A stretch of DNA of 64,000 bases from Lepiota brunneoincarnata (taxonomy: Eukaryota; Basidiomycota; Agaricomycetes; Agaricales; Agaricaceae): positions 1,364,001 through 1,428,000 of the forward strand of contig JAEBUN010000001.1 of the NCBI GenBank assembly GCA_023014365.1. Direction: 5' to 3'. Shown one piece after another: positions 1-11,496 of the stretch (position 1 is its first letter; each line of letters begins with the position of its first letter). Under the pieces are notes generated by a model. That model did no database searches. It was given only the letters and a program-made list of their open reading frames with translations, and was not told the DNA's origin. The translations under genes and the position numbers were made by a program.

Positions 1-823
1 TGCAACCCTTCCCCGGAAGTCCTTGGGGGTAAGATGAAGCGCATTCCGGGAAGCGCGGGTGTTTTACTCCCTGGGATGGAGGCTCGTCTTGTCCGGGATG
101 ACGGTTCAGAGGCAGGCGTGGACGAGCCTGCAGAACTGTGGTTGAAAAGTCAGAATATTGCGCTTGGGTATTGGAATAATGAGCGGGCGAATAAAGAGAC
201 TTTTATCGATGGCTGGTTGAGGACAGGTGATAAATTTCGTGTGGATGCGGAGGGTTATTTCTTGTAGGTATTGTTCGCTAATGAACAGCGAGTAAATTCA
301 CTCACAAATCTCTTCTAAGCTTTGCCGACCGTGCAAAGGTTTGTTCACGACAAGATTATAACCGATAGCGTGCACTAATGCCTAGACATAGGACACCCTC
401 AAAGTCTCTGGGACACAAGTTTCACCAATGGAACTCGAAGACGTCCTCCTCGCAAACCCTCAGAGACTCATCATCGACGCCACTGTTGCTGGTGTGAGTG
501 GCCATGGCCGCACTTCTGACGAAAAGGTTCCGAGAGCCTGGGTCGTTCTCAGTTCCCAAGGCAAACAACTTGGAAGTGAGGCCGTCATCGAGGAGCTCGA
601 TCGTTGGCATAAGGAAACCCTGAGCAAGTTCAAATGGCTCAGGGGTGGGATTGAAATTGTTGATGAGGTATGTGGCTAATGCGATGACCTATCTGGTGTT
701 GTTCTTCGCCAATAAAAGATCGAAACTCAGATCCCGAAGTCGGCCACTGGAAAAACACTGCGTCGTGTCCTGCAGGGGCAATATGAGGCTCGTCATCCGT
801 CTGGGGCGAAATCCAAGCTGTAG
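1..823 (+). CDS. 4-coumarate-CoA-ligase-like acyl-CoA synthetase, copy A (3' part only)
   Basis: Enzymes of this family activate a carboxylic acid as acyl-AMP and then transfer it to CoA. Only the C-terminal portion lies in the window. The first exon (to about 267) carries the hinge-region motifs GELWLK-like (here AELWLK), the GYWNN stretch and DGWLRTGD. After an intron, DTLKVSGTQVSP restarts at about 400. The exon encoding KFKWLRGGIEIVDE is followed by an intron and the last exon, with PKSATGKTLRR holding the catalytic lysine. The protein ends SGAKSKL, a canonical type 1 peroxisomal targeting signal. No frameshift is seen in this part. It is the leftmost of three tandem paralogues in the same direction. 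The substrate cannot be read from sequence; cinnamate, benzoate or medium-chain fatty acids are all possible. Confidence 0.85.
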
Positions 824-1217
824 CTCTACGGATCTTCTCCTTTTCAGTTGGGGAAAATCCGTTTACGTATCGCCATCTAACATTGTCACATTGTAATGCC
901 TCAAGTCCAAATAGAACATCCACCGGCAACGGATATTCTGGATCCTCATTATTATCACGCGCTTCAGCGCTACTGTATAGCACCCGAAGTATACCTATTC
1001 TACACTGCTCATCAGTTCATCATTTCGGCACCCAACCAATCAAATTACGGCCTCCACAACGTTTAATTCCGGCATCTAATATAACCGAATACCGGGACCA
1101 CCCAGCGCTCTCCTTCCCACATTCTCGACCCAATTGGTCCACAAACCCTTGCTTCTATTATTTATACCAGAATGGCCGGGCAAATTAGGGCGCAGTCCCA
1201 ACACCACCCTGACCACC

Positions 1218-3437
1218 ATGCCTCATCTCAAGTCTCTGTATCCAGGCCTGCCGGCCGTCCCCGACCAGTTGAACGTCTATGAAAGCATCGCTGGGCAGCC
1301 TGAACTTGACAAAGTGGCCAGGATTTCACCATGCACATAGAGGAAACGACTGGAAAGACGCGAAGTTTCAAGGAGCTCAGGAAGAGAATTAATGATTTGG
1401 CGACGGCACTGGGTGCACCTGTTGTGCAGGGTGGACTGGGGCTGAGAGCAGAGGATAAAGGAGATGATTGGGATTATGAGTGATAACTCTTCGGTATGAG
1501 GTCCTAAAAGCATCAGCTGGATGAGAGCTGATGATGTGTTTTGGGGCTCTCAAAGGACTACGTGGTGCTGGTATTGGCGCTGTTGAAAATTGCGATACCT
1601 TTTGCTTTGATTTCATGGTACTCGACGCCGTTCGAGTTGAAGCATGCCTTTACACTGTCTAAAGTAACGAGGGTCTTCGTTGCGCCTCAGTACCTTTCCA
1701 AGATGCTCCCCATAGTGAAAGAAACAGGGGTAACAAGGGAGAATATCTATATGATGAACTCCCGGGTGAAGGGATACAAGTCGTTGGAAGGATTCATCAG
1801 AGATGCCAATACGAAGAGAATACCAGACACGGGCGTTCGCATCGTACCGAAGGATACTCTAGCATATTTGGTGTTTTCGAGTGGGACCAGTGGTTTACCT
1901 AAAGGTGCCGTCGGATAATAAGCCACCTTCAACCCTATGATCCCTTTGCTGACTCCATTTTCTGCGTGCAGCGGTGATGGCCTCTCATGGCAATGTATAT
2001 TTCTCCCTGAGGCAAGCAGTTGCCCTCCAACAACACAGATTAGCAGTGAGTACGGTGAGTGGTTTCGCGTGTTAAACCCAACACCCTTGGATTGCTGAGC
2101 ATGGGCATCATATTAACCCCCAGCCTCCCACACCGTCCACCCCGGATGGCCTCCCTGTTACACTAGCGTTCTTGCCGATGCATCATGTTTATGGTCTCCA
2201 TTCCTATTGCTTCCGTTGTTTTACGGCTCCAATTCGGCTTGTCATCCTCCCTAGGTGGGACGTCGAAACGGTGCTGAAGGCTATACCAAAGTACGCCTGC
2301 TCGTTGACCTTTGCACCATTTCTGGGCTAACAATACCCCAGATACAAGGTCACGCTTTTGAACTTTGTACCATCAATGGTCCACCAGCTCGCAAATCACC
2401 CCAAGATCGCTCAGACAGACTTGAGTTCCCTTCTCTCTGTTCATAGCGGTGCCGCATACCTTCCCCGGGAGGTATCTAGGAAGTTGATGGCAAACACTCG
2501 CGGAAATGTGCATTTTAATGAAGGCTTCGGAATGTCAGAGACTGTACGTACCCACGCCCCCTCCTCTACGGACCTGCCAATATAAATCCTGACTTGACAA
2601 CAAACAGACCGTCTCTGCGATCATCCAGCCATTCCCTGGGGCTCTCGGTGGACTATTGAAACATGTCCCAAGCGCTACGGGTGTCCTCATACCTGGCCTG
2701 GAAGCGCGTATTGTCCGTGATGATGGGAGTGAGGCTGACTATGACGAAATCGGTGAACTCTGGCTGAAGGGTCCGAATATCGTGTCGGGATATTGGAATA
2801 ATCCCAAGGCAAACCAAGAAAGCTTTATTGATGGATGGCTACGGACCGGAGACAAGTTCAAGGTCGACAGGAATCAATACTTTTAGTGCGTCATTGCACT
2901 TGAGATTTCTGTTATTGACTTGCGTTGACTGGGTCCCGATAGCTATGCCGACCGTGGCAAGGTGAGGTCTATTATGTATTGTTTTTCGTGCATCCGTTGT
3001 ACTGAGCTACTCATCCTTCAGGACGTTCTCAAAGTCTCCGGGTCACAGGTGTCCCCAGTGGAAATCGAGAACGTATTATTGGCCCACCCACAGCAACTTA
3101 TATCTGATGTCACTGTTGCGGGTGTTAGTGGTGGTCGTACGGATGATGAAAAGGTGCCACGGGCGTGGATTGTACTGAGTGAGAATGGGAAAAGACTGGG
3201 AATGTCCGCTGTGATACAGGAATTGGAGAAATGGCACCAGACGAACCTCAGTAAATACAAGTGGCTGCGAGGAGGAATCGAGGTCGTTAAGGAGGTATGT
3301 ATTGTTGCTGACCGGACACGGAACTACTTCCTTACAAAACGTGGCACCAGGTTCCCAAGACGCCAACTGGAAAGACGCTCCGTAGGGTTTTGCAAGATCG
3401 ATACGAAGAGCGCCTGAAGAACAAGGCTAAATTGTAG
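1218..3437 (+). pseudogene. 4CL-like acyl-CoA synthetase, copy B (frameshifted near the N-terminus)
   Basis: Nearly full-length paralogue starting MPHLKSLYPGLP, like copy C. Exons can be followed through the ATP-binding motif SSGTSGLPKG (about 1870-1905), LPMHHVYGLH, the SGAAYLPRE segment, GFGMSET, GELWLKGPNIVSGYW, DGWLRTGD, KYKWLRGGIE and PKTPTGKTLRR. The last three residues are AKL, a PTS1 peroxisomal signal. Two indels disturb the first coding segment. Near 1313 the frame moves between the PELDK and DFTMHIEE stretches, and at about 1460 an extra G separates RAEDK from EMIGIMSDNSS. Everything downstream splices cleanly with about 50 bp introns, so the lesion is recent or is a sequence error. 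If corrected it would be a normal member of about 560-580 residues. Confidence 0.8.
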
Positions 3438-3556
3438 CGCTCGAGTTTGTGTGGCACAGTAATACGAGCAACGAGAAAGTACAGGCTGGGCGAGATACGA
3501 TTCTGTTATGAGGGCAATGGGGCACAATATAAACTTAACTACCAACGCCACACGAC

Positions 3557-3564
3557 TTATATAT
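3557..3564 (+). promoter_or_regulatory. TATA-like box upstream of ligase copy C
   Basis: The sequence reads TTATATATACC about 140 bp before the copy C start codon. Position and composition fit a fungal core promoter, but nothing else supports it. Confidence 0.3.
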
Positions 3565-3704
3565 ACCTGCTCAAGGGTCACCACGATATATTTAAAATTA
3601 TGTCATATCATTCATCGGGTTGACGGGACCCGCTTCCTTCCGCACATCACACAATTGGCAGTTCAGAACACTTCTTTTCGTGCCCCACTAACACCACTGA
3701 CGCC

Positions 3705-5872
3705 ATGCCTCACCTCAAGTCCCCCTACCCAGACCTGCCGATGGTCCCAGATCGTTTGAACGTCTATGAAACAATTATTGGACGGCCGGAGCAGGGCGAC
3801 TGGACCGATTTCACGGTACATGTAGAAGACGCATCTGGGAAGAAAATAACGTTCAAGGAGTTGAGAAAGAAAATCAACGATCTGGGGACAGCATTAGGAA
3901 CGCCTAGATCGCAGGGCGGACTGGGACTTGGAACGGAGGGTGGCGAGATGATAGGAATTATGAGCGAAAACTCTTCGGTACGAGTCTGGCGCGTGCATCA
4001 AAGTCATGGAAGCTGACAATCAATATTGGAAGGATTATGTGGTGTTGGTATTGGCATTGTTGAAGACTTGCGATCCCCTTTTGTGTTAATTTCGTGTTAC
4101 TCAACACCGTTCGAGCTGAGGCATGCACTCGCACTAGCAAAAGTGACGAGAATTTTCGCCGCTCCTCAGTACTTCTCCACCATACTGCCTGTATCAAAGG
4201 AAGTCGGGGTAGTGAAGGAGAGAATTTATGCAATGAATTCGCAAGTGGAGGGATACAAGTCACTGGAAGAATTAATCCGGGACATCCAGTACAAAAAGAC
4301 TTCCCGAAACCCAGGTTCGCATTGTATCTAAGGATTCCCTCGCGTATCTGGTGTTTTCCAGCGGAACCAGTGGCTTACCCAAAGGTATTCCCAGTCCAAG
4401 TCACCTTCCTTTGCTGAATCTACGTTACCGTGCACACAGCGGTGATGGCCTCTCAAGGAAACGTACTTTTCGCCCTACGACAAGCAGCAGCCTTGCAGCG
4501 TTACAGATCAGAAGCAATAGTAAGTGGGCGGACTCATACCAATTGAATGCTACCACTCCGGCCTTAGTCCTAGCACAAAGTCGCTTCCAGGTGGCCTCCC
4601 CGTCTCGCTCGCATTTTTACCGATGCACCATGTTCACGGCCTCCACGCCTATTGTTTTCGTTCTTTCATAACACCCACCCAGTTCATCATATTGCCTAGA
4701 TGGGATGCTGAGAGGGTATTAAAGGCTATTCCAGAGTGCGTCCCACTACGGCTGCTATGCTCCCTATTCACTTAGTAGTGTCCAAGATACCGAGTCACGT
4801 CCCTGAGTTTAGTACCCTCCTTATCTACCAACTCGTATCACACCCAAGTATTTCTCAGACCGATTTGAGCTCCGTTCTCTCCATTCACAGTGGCGCTGCA
4901 TACCTTCCTCGTGAACTGCTGACAAAATTATTGGCACACACTCGGAGAGATGTACATTTTACAGAAGGTTATGGGTTGTCAGAGACGGCAGGTTTCAAGG
5001 CTCGAAAGCTACCCCCTACTTTTTGAATGCTCATCCGGGGCATAGACGGTTTCTGCGATTGCACTGCCATTACCAGGGACCCTTGGTCGGCGTTTCACAG
5101 GCAACCGAAACGCTACTGGTATTCTTTTGCCTGGCATGGAAGCCCGTATCGTTCGTGACGATGGAACTGAAGCCAACTACGATGAGGTCGGCGAGCTCTG
5201 GCTCAAGGGCCCGAATATCGTTCCGGGATACTGGGACAACGCCACGGCAACCGAAGAATCTTTCGTTGATGGATGGCTACGGACGGGGGACAAGTTCAAA
5301 GTCGATGATGATCAGTACTTCTAGTGCGTTTCGCTTTAAAATTTGTTGTTATTGGATACACGACCCAATAATCGTCCTAGTTTTACCGAGCGTAGCAAGG
5401 TTCCGTGTTTCGTCGTCTTGCATTTCCTTTGTCTTACTTGGACGTTTTAGGACATCCTCAAGATCTCTGGAGTACAAGTGTCACCAACGGAGATTGAAGA
5501 CGTCTGCTAGCTCATCCGCATAAGCTCGTGTCTGACGTGACCTGTTGCCGGAGTCCCTGGTGGTCGGACGGCTGATGAGAAGGTGCCACGAGCGTGGATT
5601 GTGTTGAGTGAGAAGTGGCAGAGAGGCTCGGAGCGTCCAAGGTAATACAGGAGTTGGGAAAAATGGCATCAGAATGAACCTTAGCAAGTACAAGTGGTTA
5701 AGGGGGGGCATCGAGCTTGTCAGAGAGGTATGTATTCGCTTCCCCGATGTGTTATCGGTAATTCTTAAAGAAGAGAATCCAGATCCCCAAATCGCCAACT
5801 GGGAAAACGCTTCGTAGAGTCCTACAAGACCTTTACGAGCAAGACTTGAAAAGGATTAGGGCTAAACTGTAG
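3705..5872 (+). pseudogene. 4CL-like acyl-CoA synthetase, copy C (multiple frameshifts)
   Basis: Third tandem paralogue. The first exon is open (MPHLKSPYPDLP to GIMSENSS) and the rest aligns exon by exon with copy B: SSGTSGLPKG at about 4350-4385, LPMHHVHGLH, YLPREL, GYGLSETA, GELWLKGPNIVPGYW, DGWLRTGD, NLSKYKWLRGGIE and PKSPTGKTLRR. The C-terminus is IRAKL, again a PTS1 signal. Comparison with copy B places single extra bases near 4067, 4078, 4301 and 5542, missing bases near 4822 and 5503, and further disruption around 5615-5670. With at least seven lesions it is the most damaged copy and probably a pseudogene, although the splice sites and the PTS1 are preserved. Confidence 0.8.
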
Positions 5873-6900
5873 TACTGTCAACGAGACGTAATAAATGAGA
5901 GGTTGTACGGATTCATACAAGAACACAACAACCCCACAGGCGCATGCGGACAGAGCTCCACATACAAAGGGGATGTCTAAGGATCCGGTTCAGTTAGAAC
6001 ATGTCTGTTAGTTGAAATACCAGCAGAATCATGGTGCCGAAGTTGCTTTGCCTCAGCACAGAAAGGCGCCGTACAAGTTATACTCTCTTCATGCCACAAC
6101 GGACGACATGAGACCATACCGATTGGTGGCCAATCCGACGGGAATTCCTATTCTCTCCACTATCGCTTTTTGTCACGTTGCAGCATGGCATAAAGGTTTA
6201 TACCTTACAATTCCGGGCCCGGGAGTCCCTTAGGTATCCGAAAGGAATGGACTGCTTGAATAAAAAAATCAGGGGACGACGATCAATCGACAAATCAAAT
6301 TGTAAGCCCGCTTTACTAGGCAAGTCACCGGCAGTCATCTCGATATGTGCAAATGAATTTACCGTCCCATTTATTAGCTATCCTTCAGAGACTGGTGGAT
6401 GCATCATGTCGATAGAGTGGGTTCAAATTCCAGATATTTGGGCTAGTCCTCTTGCTAACTCCATCGTCCAGTGCGATGATTCCCACCGTCAGAGGGCGAT
6501 TTCCTCGAATGGTGAGTCTCCTCCCTCACAACACATTTTCATTAGGTGCTTAAGTAGCACATTTGTACTTAGATACCTGAGCTCCTAACGACGAGGATGT
6601 CTCCGCTGCCATAAGACCTCCGATAAGCTACAGCGTAATGGACCCACAGTTTCCTTCCCTCAGTTTCACTCTCTCATCCTCTCTCTCTCTCTCAAGTTGC
6701 CCTACAGTCTCTCTCACTCACCCGGAGTTGTATTACTACTTTCGCGAGGTCGAGAAGACGAGCCCAGTAACCGTTTCGCCGGTTGCACTACCATTTTTGT
6801 TACTAACACAACACTCACTTTACAGTGTGCAGAGCCGGATTCTGCACGTGGGCAAGTTTCCTCCCTCACAGTTTTCTGTGTTTGTGGGGCAACAATTGAT
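5873..6900. other. Intergenic spacer, no gene recognised
   Basis: Only short unconserved open frames occur here. There is a CT-rich tract near 6655-6720. Nothing resembles a known domain, tRNA or rRNA. The spacer separates the ligase cluster from the first trace of the NACHT array. Confidence 0.5.
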
Positions 6901-6939
6901 TAGCAGAGCTTGATGGCTGTACTCTGGACATTTTAAATA

Positions 6940-7150
6940 GGCCACCCGGGCACCGGGCTTGAGTACTTGCGTGACATGAAGCTTATGGCGCTGATGGGCA
7001 ACAGTATTTTGCCCAATCCACCTATATCCCGCATCGAGTCTGCAATCCAAGAGTTTTCGTTATCGAATCTGATGTCCTCGGCGGCCTTGGCCTCGGATAC
7101 TGCATATCTAGAGACAGACTTAGGCAGTATTATCTTGCCTTGTTGGTGAT
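6940..7150 (-). pseudogene. Array 3'-module remnant with conserved antisense peptide (first occurrence)
   Basis: On the minus strand this stretch encodes a peptide containing SRYAVSEAKAAEDI and DSMRDIGGLGK. Related peptides occur on the minus strand at 27394-27515, 23275-23325 and 32190-32330. In the array the element lies in the 3' module downstream of the NACHT genes, so its presence upstream of copy 1 suggests that a former unit 0 was lost and left its tail. The function of the peptide is unknown. Confidence 0.5.
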
Positions 7151-7456
7151 TATTGGACGCTCTTTCATAAGCATCATTCATTCAGCATTTTAACCAACAC
7201 AACCAATTGTCACTACTCCCCGAAACCACTCTTAATAACCCGACCCCTCCCAATCGATGGTTGTTGGCACGTTGCCTTGAGCTGGAGATCCAGGCTTACA
7301 CCGGGATGGAGCATGCAAGAGGCGGGGAGACCGTCCAGCTCATCTTCCTTCACTTCGGGTTATGAAAAGTGGATGATACCGACAAACGCCCATGGACATG
7401 TCCGGTGAACGTTGCGCCTCATGGCATCCATACAACTTTGTCGTCTACTATCCCCC

Positions 7457-10043
7457 ATGCCCGGGCGCAAAATTCTCAGTAAAGCGATCAAATTCTTCCG
7501 ACCCCGTAGAAAAGGCGAGGATCGCCGCTTAAGCAATACTAGTCGGCTTCAGACTTCCCAGGGTCAGCACCCACAACAAGATGCTGCTCACATAAATCGG
7601 TCTTCGTCTGGCGCACTCGATACTATAACTGCAACACCGGAAATCACAATCTGTAGGCGAACCTCCGGCTACGATTCCAATACTGTGCTGATCAGGATGC
7701 TCGTCATCCAGCTCCGCCAGACCAGAGACCAACAGCCGCAGGCACTAGCCTTGCCTCAGCCCACGACGCCACTACCAGTGTGGCATCTCTCCACTCAGGT
7801 ATGCACTTTCCAAATCTCATTCTCGTGATTTGGCAGTGACCATAGAAGACAACTCTCAAGCTTTTGTCAGTCCAGATGCACGCATTGTGCAAAGCGCAAC
7901 ACACAGAAGGGGTTGGTGAAACTCACAGCTCGATCTGCAGCAGTTGGTGACTTGGTGTTTATGTTGCAGGTAGCTTCACCGGTGCTCACAACTTTACCAT
8001 TCACAATGCATACCAGTATGATGGTATTCAGACGGAGGAATGGAGGCTCGCTGAAAAGGAGAAGAGGGCGAGGGAAGAAACGGAGAAAGGTGAGTGTCAA
8101 TTAGCTGTTTTCGTGTCGTTGCTCAATATTATATGTAGCCCTGAAAGAACTCGCTGCAAAAGGGATGCCAGGCGCAATGCTCAATTCGAAAGAACGTGCG
8201 TATCCCCCGAGGTGCAACAAGGACACTCGCCAGACTTTACGCGCCCGCATTGTCACGTGGGCGCAAACCGGTGCAGAGATGCGACGATTACTTTGGCTAT
8301 CGGGCCCGGCTGGTGTCGGGAAGTCTGCGGTTGCACAGACGGTCGCAGAGGAATTGCAGAAAGAGAAACTCTTGGGCGCCGTGTTCTTTTTCTCCCGACC
8401 CAATCACAGGTCCGACCCTGACGTCGTCATCCCAACTCTCATCTATCAACTTGCTTTACTACTTCCAGAGTATCAGCACATCATCATCCAGCAAATAGTC
8501 AAAGACCCCCTCATCCTCAATGGAAATCACCGTTCCCAGTTCGAGGATCTTATTATCGACCCCTTCCGCATTCTCGCATCCCAGCACCAGGCCACTGCTC
8601 AGCAACCTCTCCTAATTGTTCTTGATGGATTGGACGAATGTCACGATCGCAATGCTCAATGCGAGTTTGCGGAGATGATCAGTCACTATGTCCGAACGGA
8701 ACCTGATCTGCGGATTCGCTGGATGGTATGCAGTCGTCCTGAGCCTCATCTCGAGGTCGCTTTTTCCAGTGCAGACTGCAAAGCAATATGCATCCAAGAG
8801 AAGCTGGAAATTGACGACAGCGAGGCACAGAAAGATGCTAGACGGATTCTGGAAAAGGGATTTGCAGAGATCAGACAGAGATATCCCGACCAGCTCACGC
8901 AGGACTAGCCTGCTGAGGATCAGGTCAACTTCATTGCTGACCGGGCATCGGGCCACCTCGGCTTCGTGTCGTTCATTGTTCGATTCATTGGTGATAACGA
9001 TTACGACAACCCTTCTGGCCAACTTGAGGTCTGCCTCAGATTTCTCGAACGCACCAATGGTCCTGAAGGCCTCAACCCTCTTCATGCGCTTGACCTCCTT
9101 TACACGCAGATTCTCTCTGACATCCCTGCAAATATCCTTCCCACCACTCGACGCATTCTTGGGCTGTTCACCTTATATGCCAACCAACAGCTGATTGCTG
9201 CCGTCCTTGCCAACTTTCTTGGTCTCAATCGGGCATCTTTCTATGCTGCACTCCAACGGTTGCACTCTGTACTATTTGTCCCCGCTGCCCATCCCACAAG
9301 AAGTCAATCCACACATATCACGCGTCCTTCTCCGACTACTTGAGGGACTCATCCCGGTCCGGAAAGTTTGTTTTAGACGAAGGTGCTGTGCACCTGGATG
9401 TTTCAATCCGGGGCCTTCAGTGGTTGCGTCACACTTGCCAAAACCCTTCAGGTGTTATTATCAATTGTAGCAGCGATGGTATGATATGCTGACATCCCTT
9501 GCAGCTCGACACACATTGCCAGAACTTGCGTGGATCCCGGAAGGGATGTTCCACGGGACCATCCTTGACTCTCTACGCAAATTTTCATTCAGTCCTTGCT
9601 GGAAGGCGTGCCCCCAGGTACCAGCCGAATCTCTGGAGACATTGATGGAAGCGTTGAAGAATTTTGATTTTGAACTTGATTATCAACGCTGGTGGAAGGA
9701 CGAGACACGAGACTTTGCGTGCTTCATCCGGTGGCTGGCTTTATTGGTAAGCTGTTCGACACCAATCCGTGACATCAATCGTTCTCATCGTGTGCGTATT
9801 CGGTAGAGCGCCAGCCACGCGACTCCCCTGGTCATCAATGGTTGTTGTGAATCAGGGATAGGGATTGAGGTCAGGCATCAAGATGAACATCCCTATGTTT
9901 TTACTGCGCCTTTCCTTGAGTGTGCAGCTGACTGTAGAAACTATGGTAGAACCTCCGAAGTCCGTGGTCTTCAACTTGGGGGGATCAACCCCATTCCTGT
10001 CCGTCTTTTTGTTGGCCGCCGGGATACGCCTAAGTTTATGTGA
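7457..10043 (+). pseudogene. NACHT-type STAND NTPase, array copy 1 (nonsense and 4-bp deletion)
   Basis: Start MPGRKILSKAIKFFRPRRK matches copy 2. Further exons encode the GSFTGAHNF-like segment, the ELAAKGMPGAMLNSKERAYPP lead-in and the NACHT core. Walker A is GPAGVGKSAVAQ (about 8308-8345) and Walker B is LLIVLDGLDECHD (about 8610-8650). Two lesions are clear against the paralogues. At 8906-8908 a TAG replaces the TGG of the QDWPAEDQ motif, and near 9290 the codons for HEAHKKS have lost 4 bp. The C-terminal exons (FHGTILDSLRKFSFSPCW; then SASHATPLVING to the stop at 10041-10043) are intact. Family members act as nucleotide-driven switches in fungal non-self recognition; this copy would at best give a truncated protein. 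Confidence 0.8.
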
Positions 10044-10280
10044 AAGTGTACTTGGATGAACTCAAGCTGTCTAACCTATTGAACGTTGATGGGTCAAGGA
10101 AGAGGCCAGTCGGCGGCTTCGAGCCGCGTAGAATATATGTAAGCGGATGCCATGGATACATTCTTGTAGTCCTTCAAATACAGAACCTTGGATTTTTGGA
10201 GGGCTTGGAGAGGCTGGGCTCGGGAATGACATATCTTCAATAATCTGCAAGCGACATCGTTGAAACTCACTTGTGGGACA

Positions 10281-10606
10281 TGTAGAATACTGAGATATAC
10301 TACACGAAGGAATTAGTACAATAATTAGGAATATGAGTAAGGTACTCACTTCAGTCTCGTCGCGAGAACTGAAGTGGAACTACAGATAATACGTTATTTA
10401 TCTAACACTACGGTACACGCGCTTGTCTGGAAACAATGAGCACAATAGCAAGAGGTTAACAAGCTGAGGAGCGTATTTAAGGCATAGTGGAAAATTCATA
10501 GAAAAGCAGAGATCGTGCATTGGTAATTAAGAGCGGGATATACAACAAAAGCGGAAGGCGGAAGAGGAACGCCACCGGAACTCGGCACGCGTTTGCGAGC
10601 CCGACA
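10281..10606. mobile_element. Solo LTR of a retrotransposon (about 326 bp)
   Basis: The element begins TGTAGAATAC and ends CCCGACA, so it has the TG...CA ends of an LTR with TGT/ACA tips. It is flanked by a 5-bp direct repeat GGACA (10276-10280 and 10607-10611). The sister unit at 15630-15650 reads GTGGGACACTCTTTC with one GGACA and no insert, which is the empty site. It interrupts the 3' module of NACHT unit 1. No internal retrotransposon sequence is present, so it is best read as a recombined solo LTR. Confidence 0.8.
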
Positions 10607-10611
10607 GGACA

Positions 10612-11224
10612 CTCTTTCATACGATGTTGATCTGAGGACCGAAGAGTGTCCCCACGAGATTGTCCTGTTCATAGGACATGCATCCTGGTGGGTGGGGTCA
10701 TGGGGTTGTGTATGAGGCCATATTGACGCTAGCGTTATTATGCCCGATGTTGGGCTCTCGATTTGGTAGACCGCTCGGAAGTCCCGCGGCATGCAAGCGA
10801 ATACCGTGGATATATTCTTGGAGGTTTAGCTCGAGGAGGACCCACCGGGAATCATAGCGAGTAAAATAAAACGCGCAATCACCCATGGGTCAAATGACAT
10901 AAAATATCCCGCCCATGGCGCACGCATCCTCGCTCGGACAAGTATATGCTTGGTGATGATGGAGATTTTTTCTTCCACACATTTCCCCCTCATTCCTAAC
11001 CAGATTCACCCAAGTTCCAAGTATCAAGTGCAAAAAATTGCACGCGACGGTCATTAGCGAGTACACCAGACCTAACGACGATATGATGCAGAGTTGGGCA
11101 GGGGCTTTTCTGTTGGGGGGGCACGCCACGCGGTGACAATGGTGGGTGGTGTGTCCAACGACGCTGATGTGGGACGCCTTTCATAAGTGGGTTTGATCCG
11201 AGCAGTTGTGTTCAGCATTTTGAC
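10612..11224. repeat. 3' spacer module of NACHT unit 1
   Basis: Non-coding sequence resembling 14390-14640 and 15400-15790. Shared landmarks include the stretch around CTCTTTCATACGATGTTGATC, the CGTGGATATATTCTTG block and the CACACATTTC block. No gene is visible in it. It forms the 3' part of the roughly 4 kb repeating unit. Confidence 0.6.
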
Positions 11225-11496
11225 CAACACAACCGCTCGTCGCTACTCCCCTTAATAATCGGACCCCTCACAACCGACTGTTATTGGCACGTTTGCCTCG
11301 AGCTGGGGATCCAGACTTACACAAAGATGGAGCACGCAAGAGGTGGGGAGGCCATCCAGCTCGTCTTCCTTTACTTCAGGTTATGAGAGGTGGGTGACAT
11401 TGATAATATCGATAAACGCCCATGGACATGTCCGGTGAACGCCGACGCTCTCTCGCTTTATGGCATCCACACAGCTTTTGTCGTCTACTACCTCCC
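11225..11496 (+). promoter_or_regulatory. Conserved 5' module of the NACHT units
   Basis: About 250 bp before each start codon is conserved across the units. Recurrent blocks are ACTACTCCCC, GAGCTGGGGATCCAG, GCAAGAGGTGGGGA, and just before the ATG the block GATAAACGCCCATGGACATG followed by TCCGGTGAACG. Equivalent modules lie at about 7205-7456, 16000-16246, 20060-20316, 23720-23952 and 27720-28006. Conservation of the last block, which lies 50-100 bp before the start, suggests a core promoter or 5' leader, but simple co-duplication explains it equally well. Confidence 0.5.

Noticed and set aside
6650..6740. CT-rich tract as a CRISPR-like or minisatellite array
   Set aside because: Simple pyrimidine-rich sequence without a repeating unit; CRISPR is not expected in a fungal nucleus.
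8612..9085. 157-codon minus-strand frame
   Set aside because: Shadow of the NACHT copy 1 coding exon.
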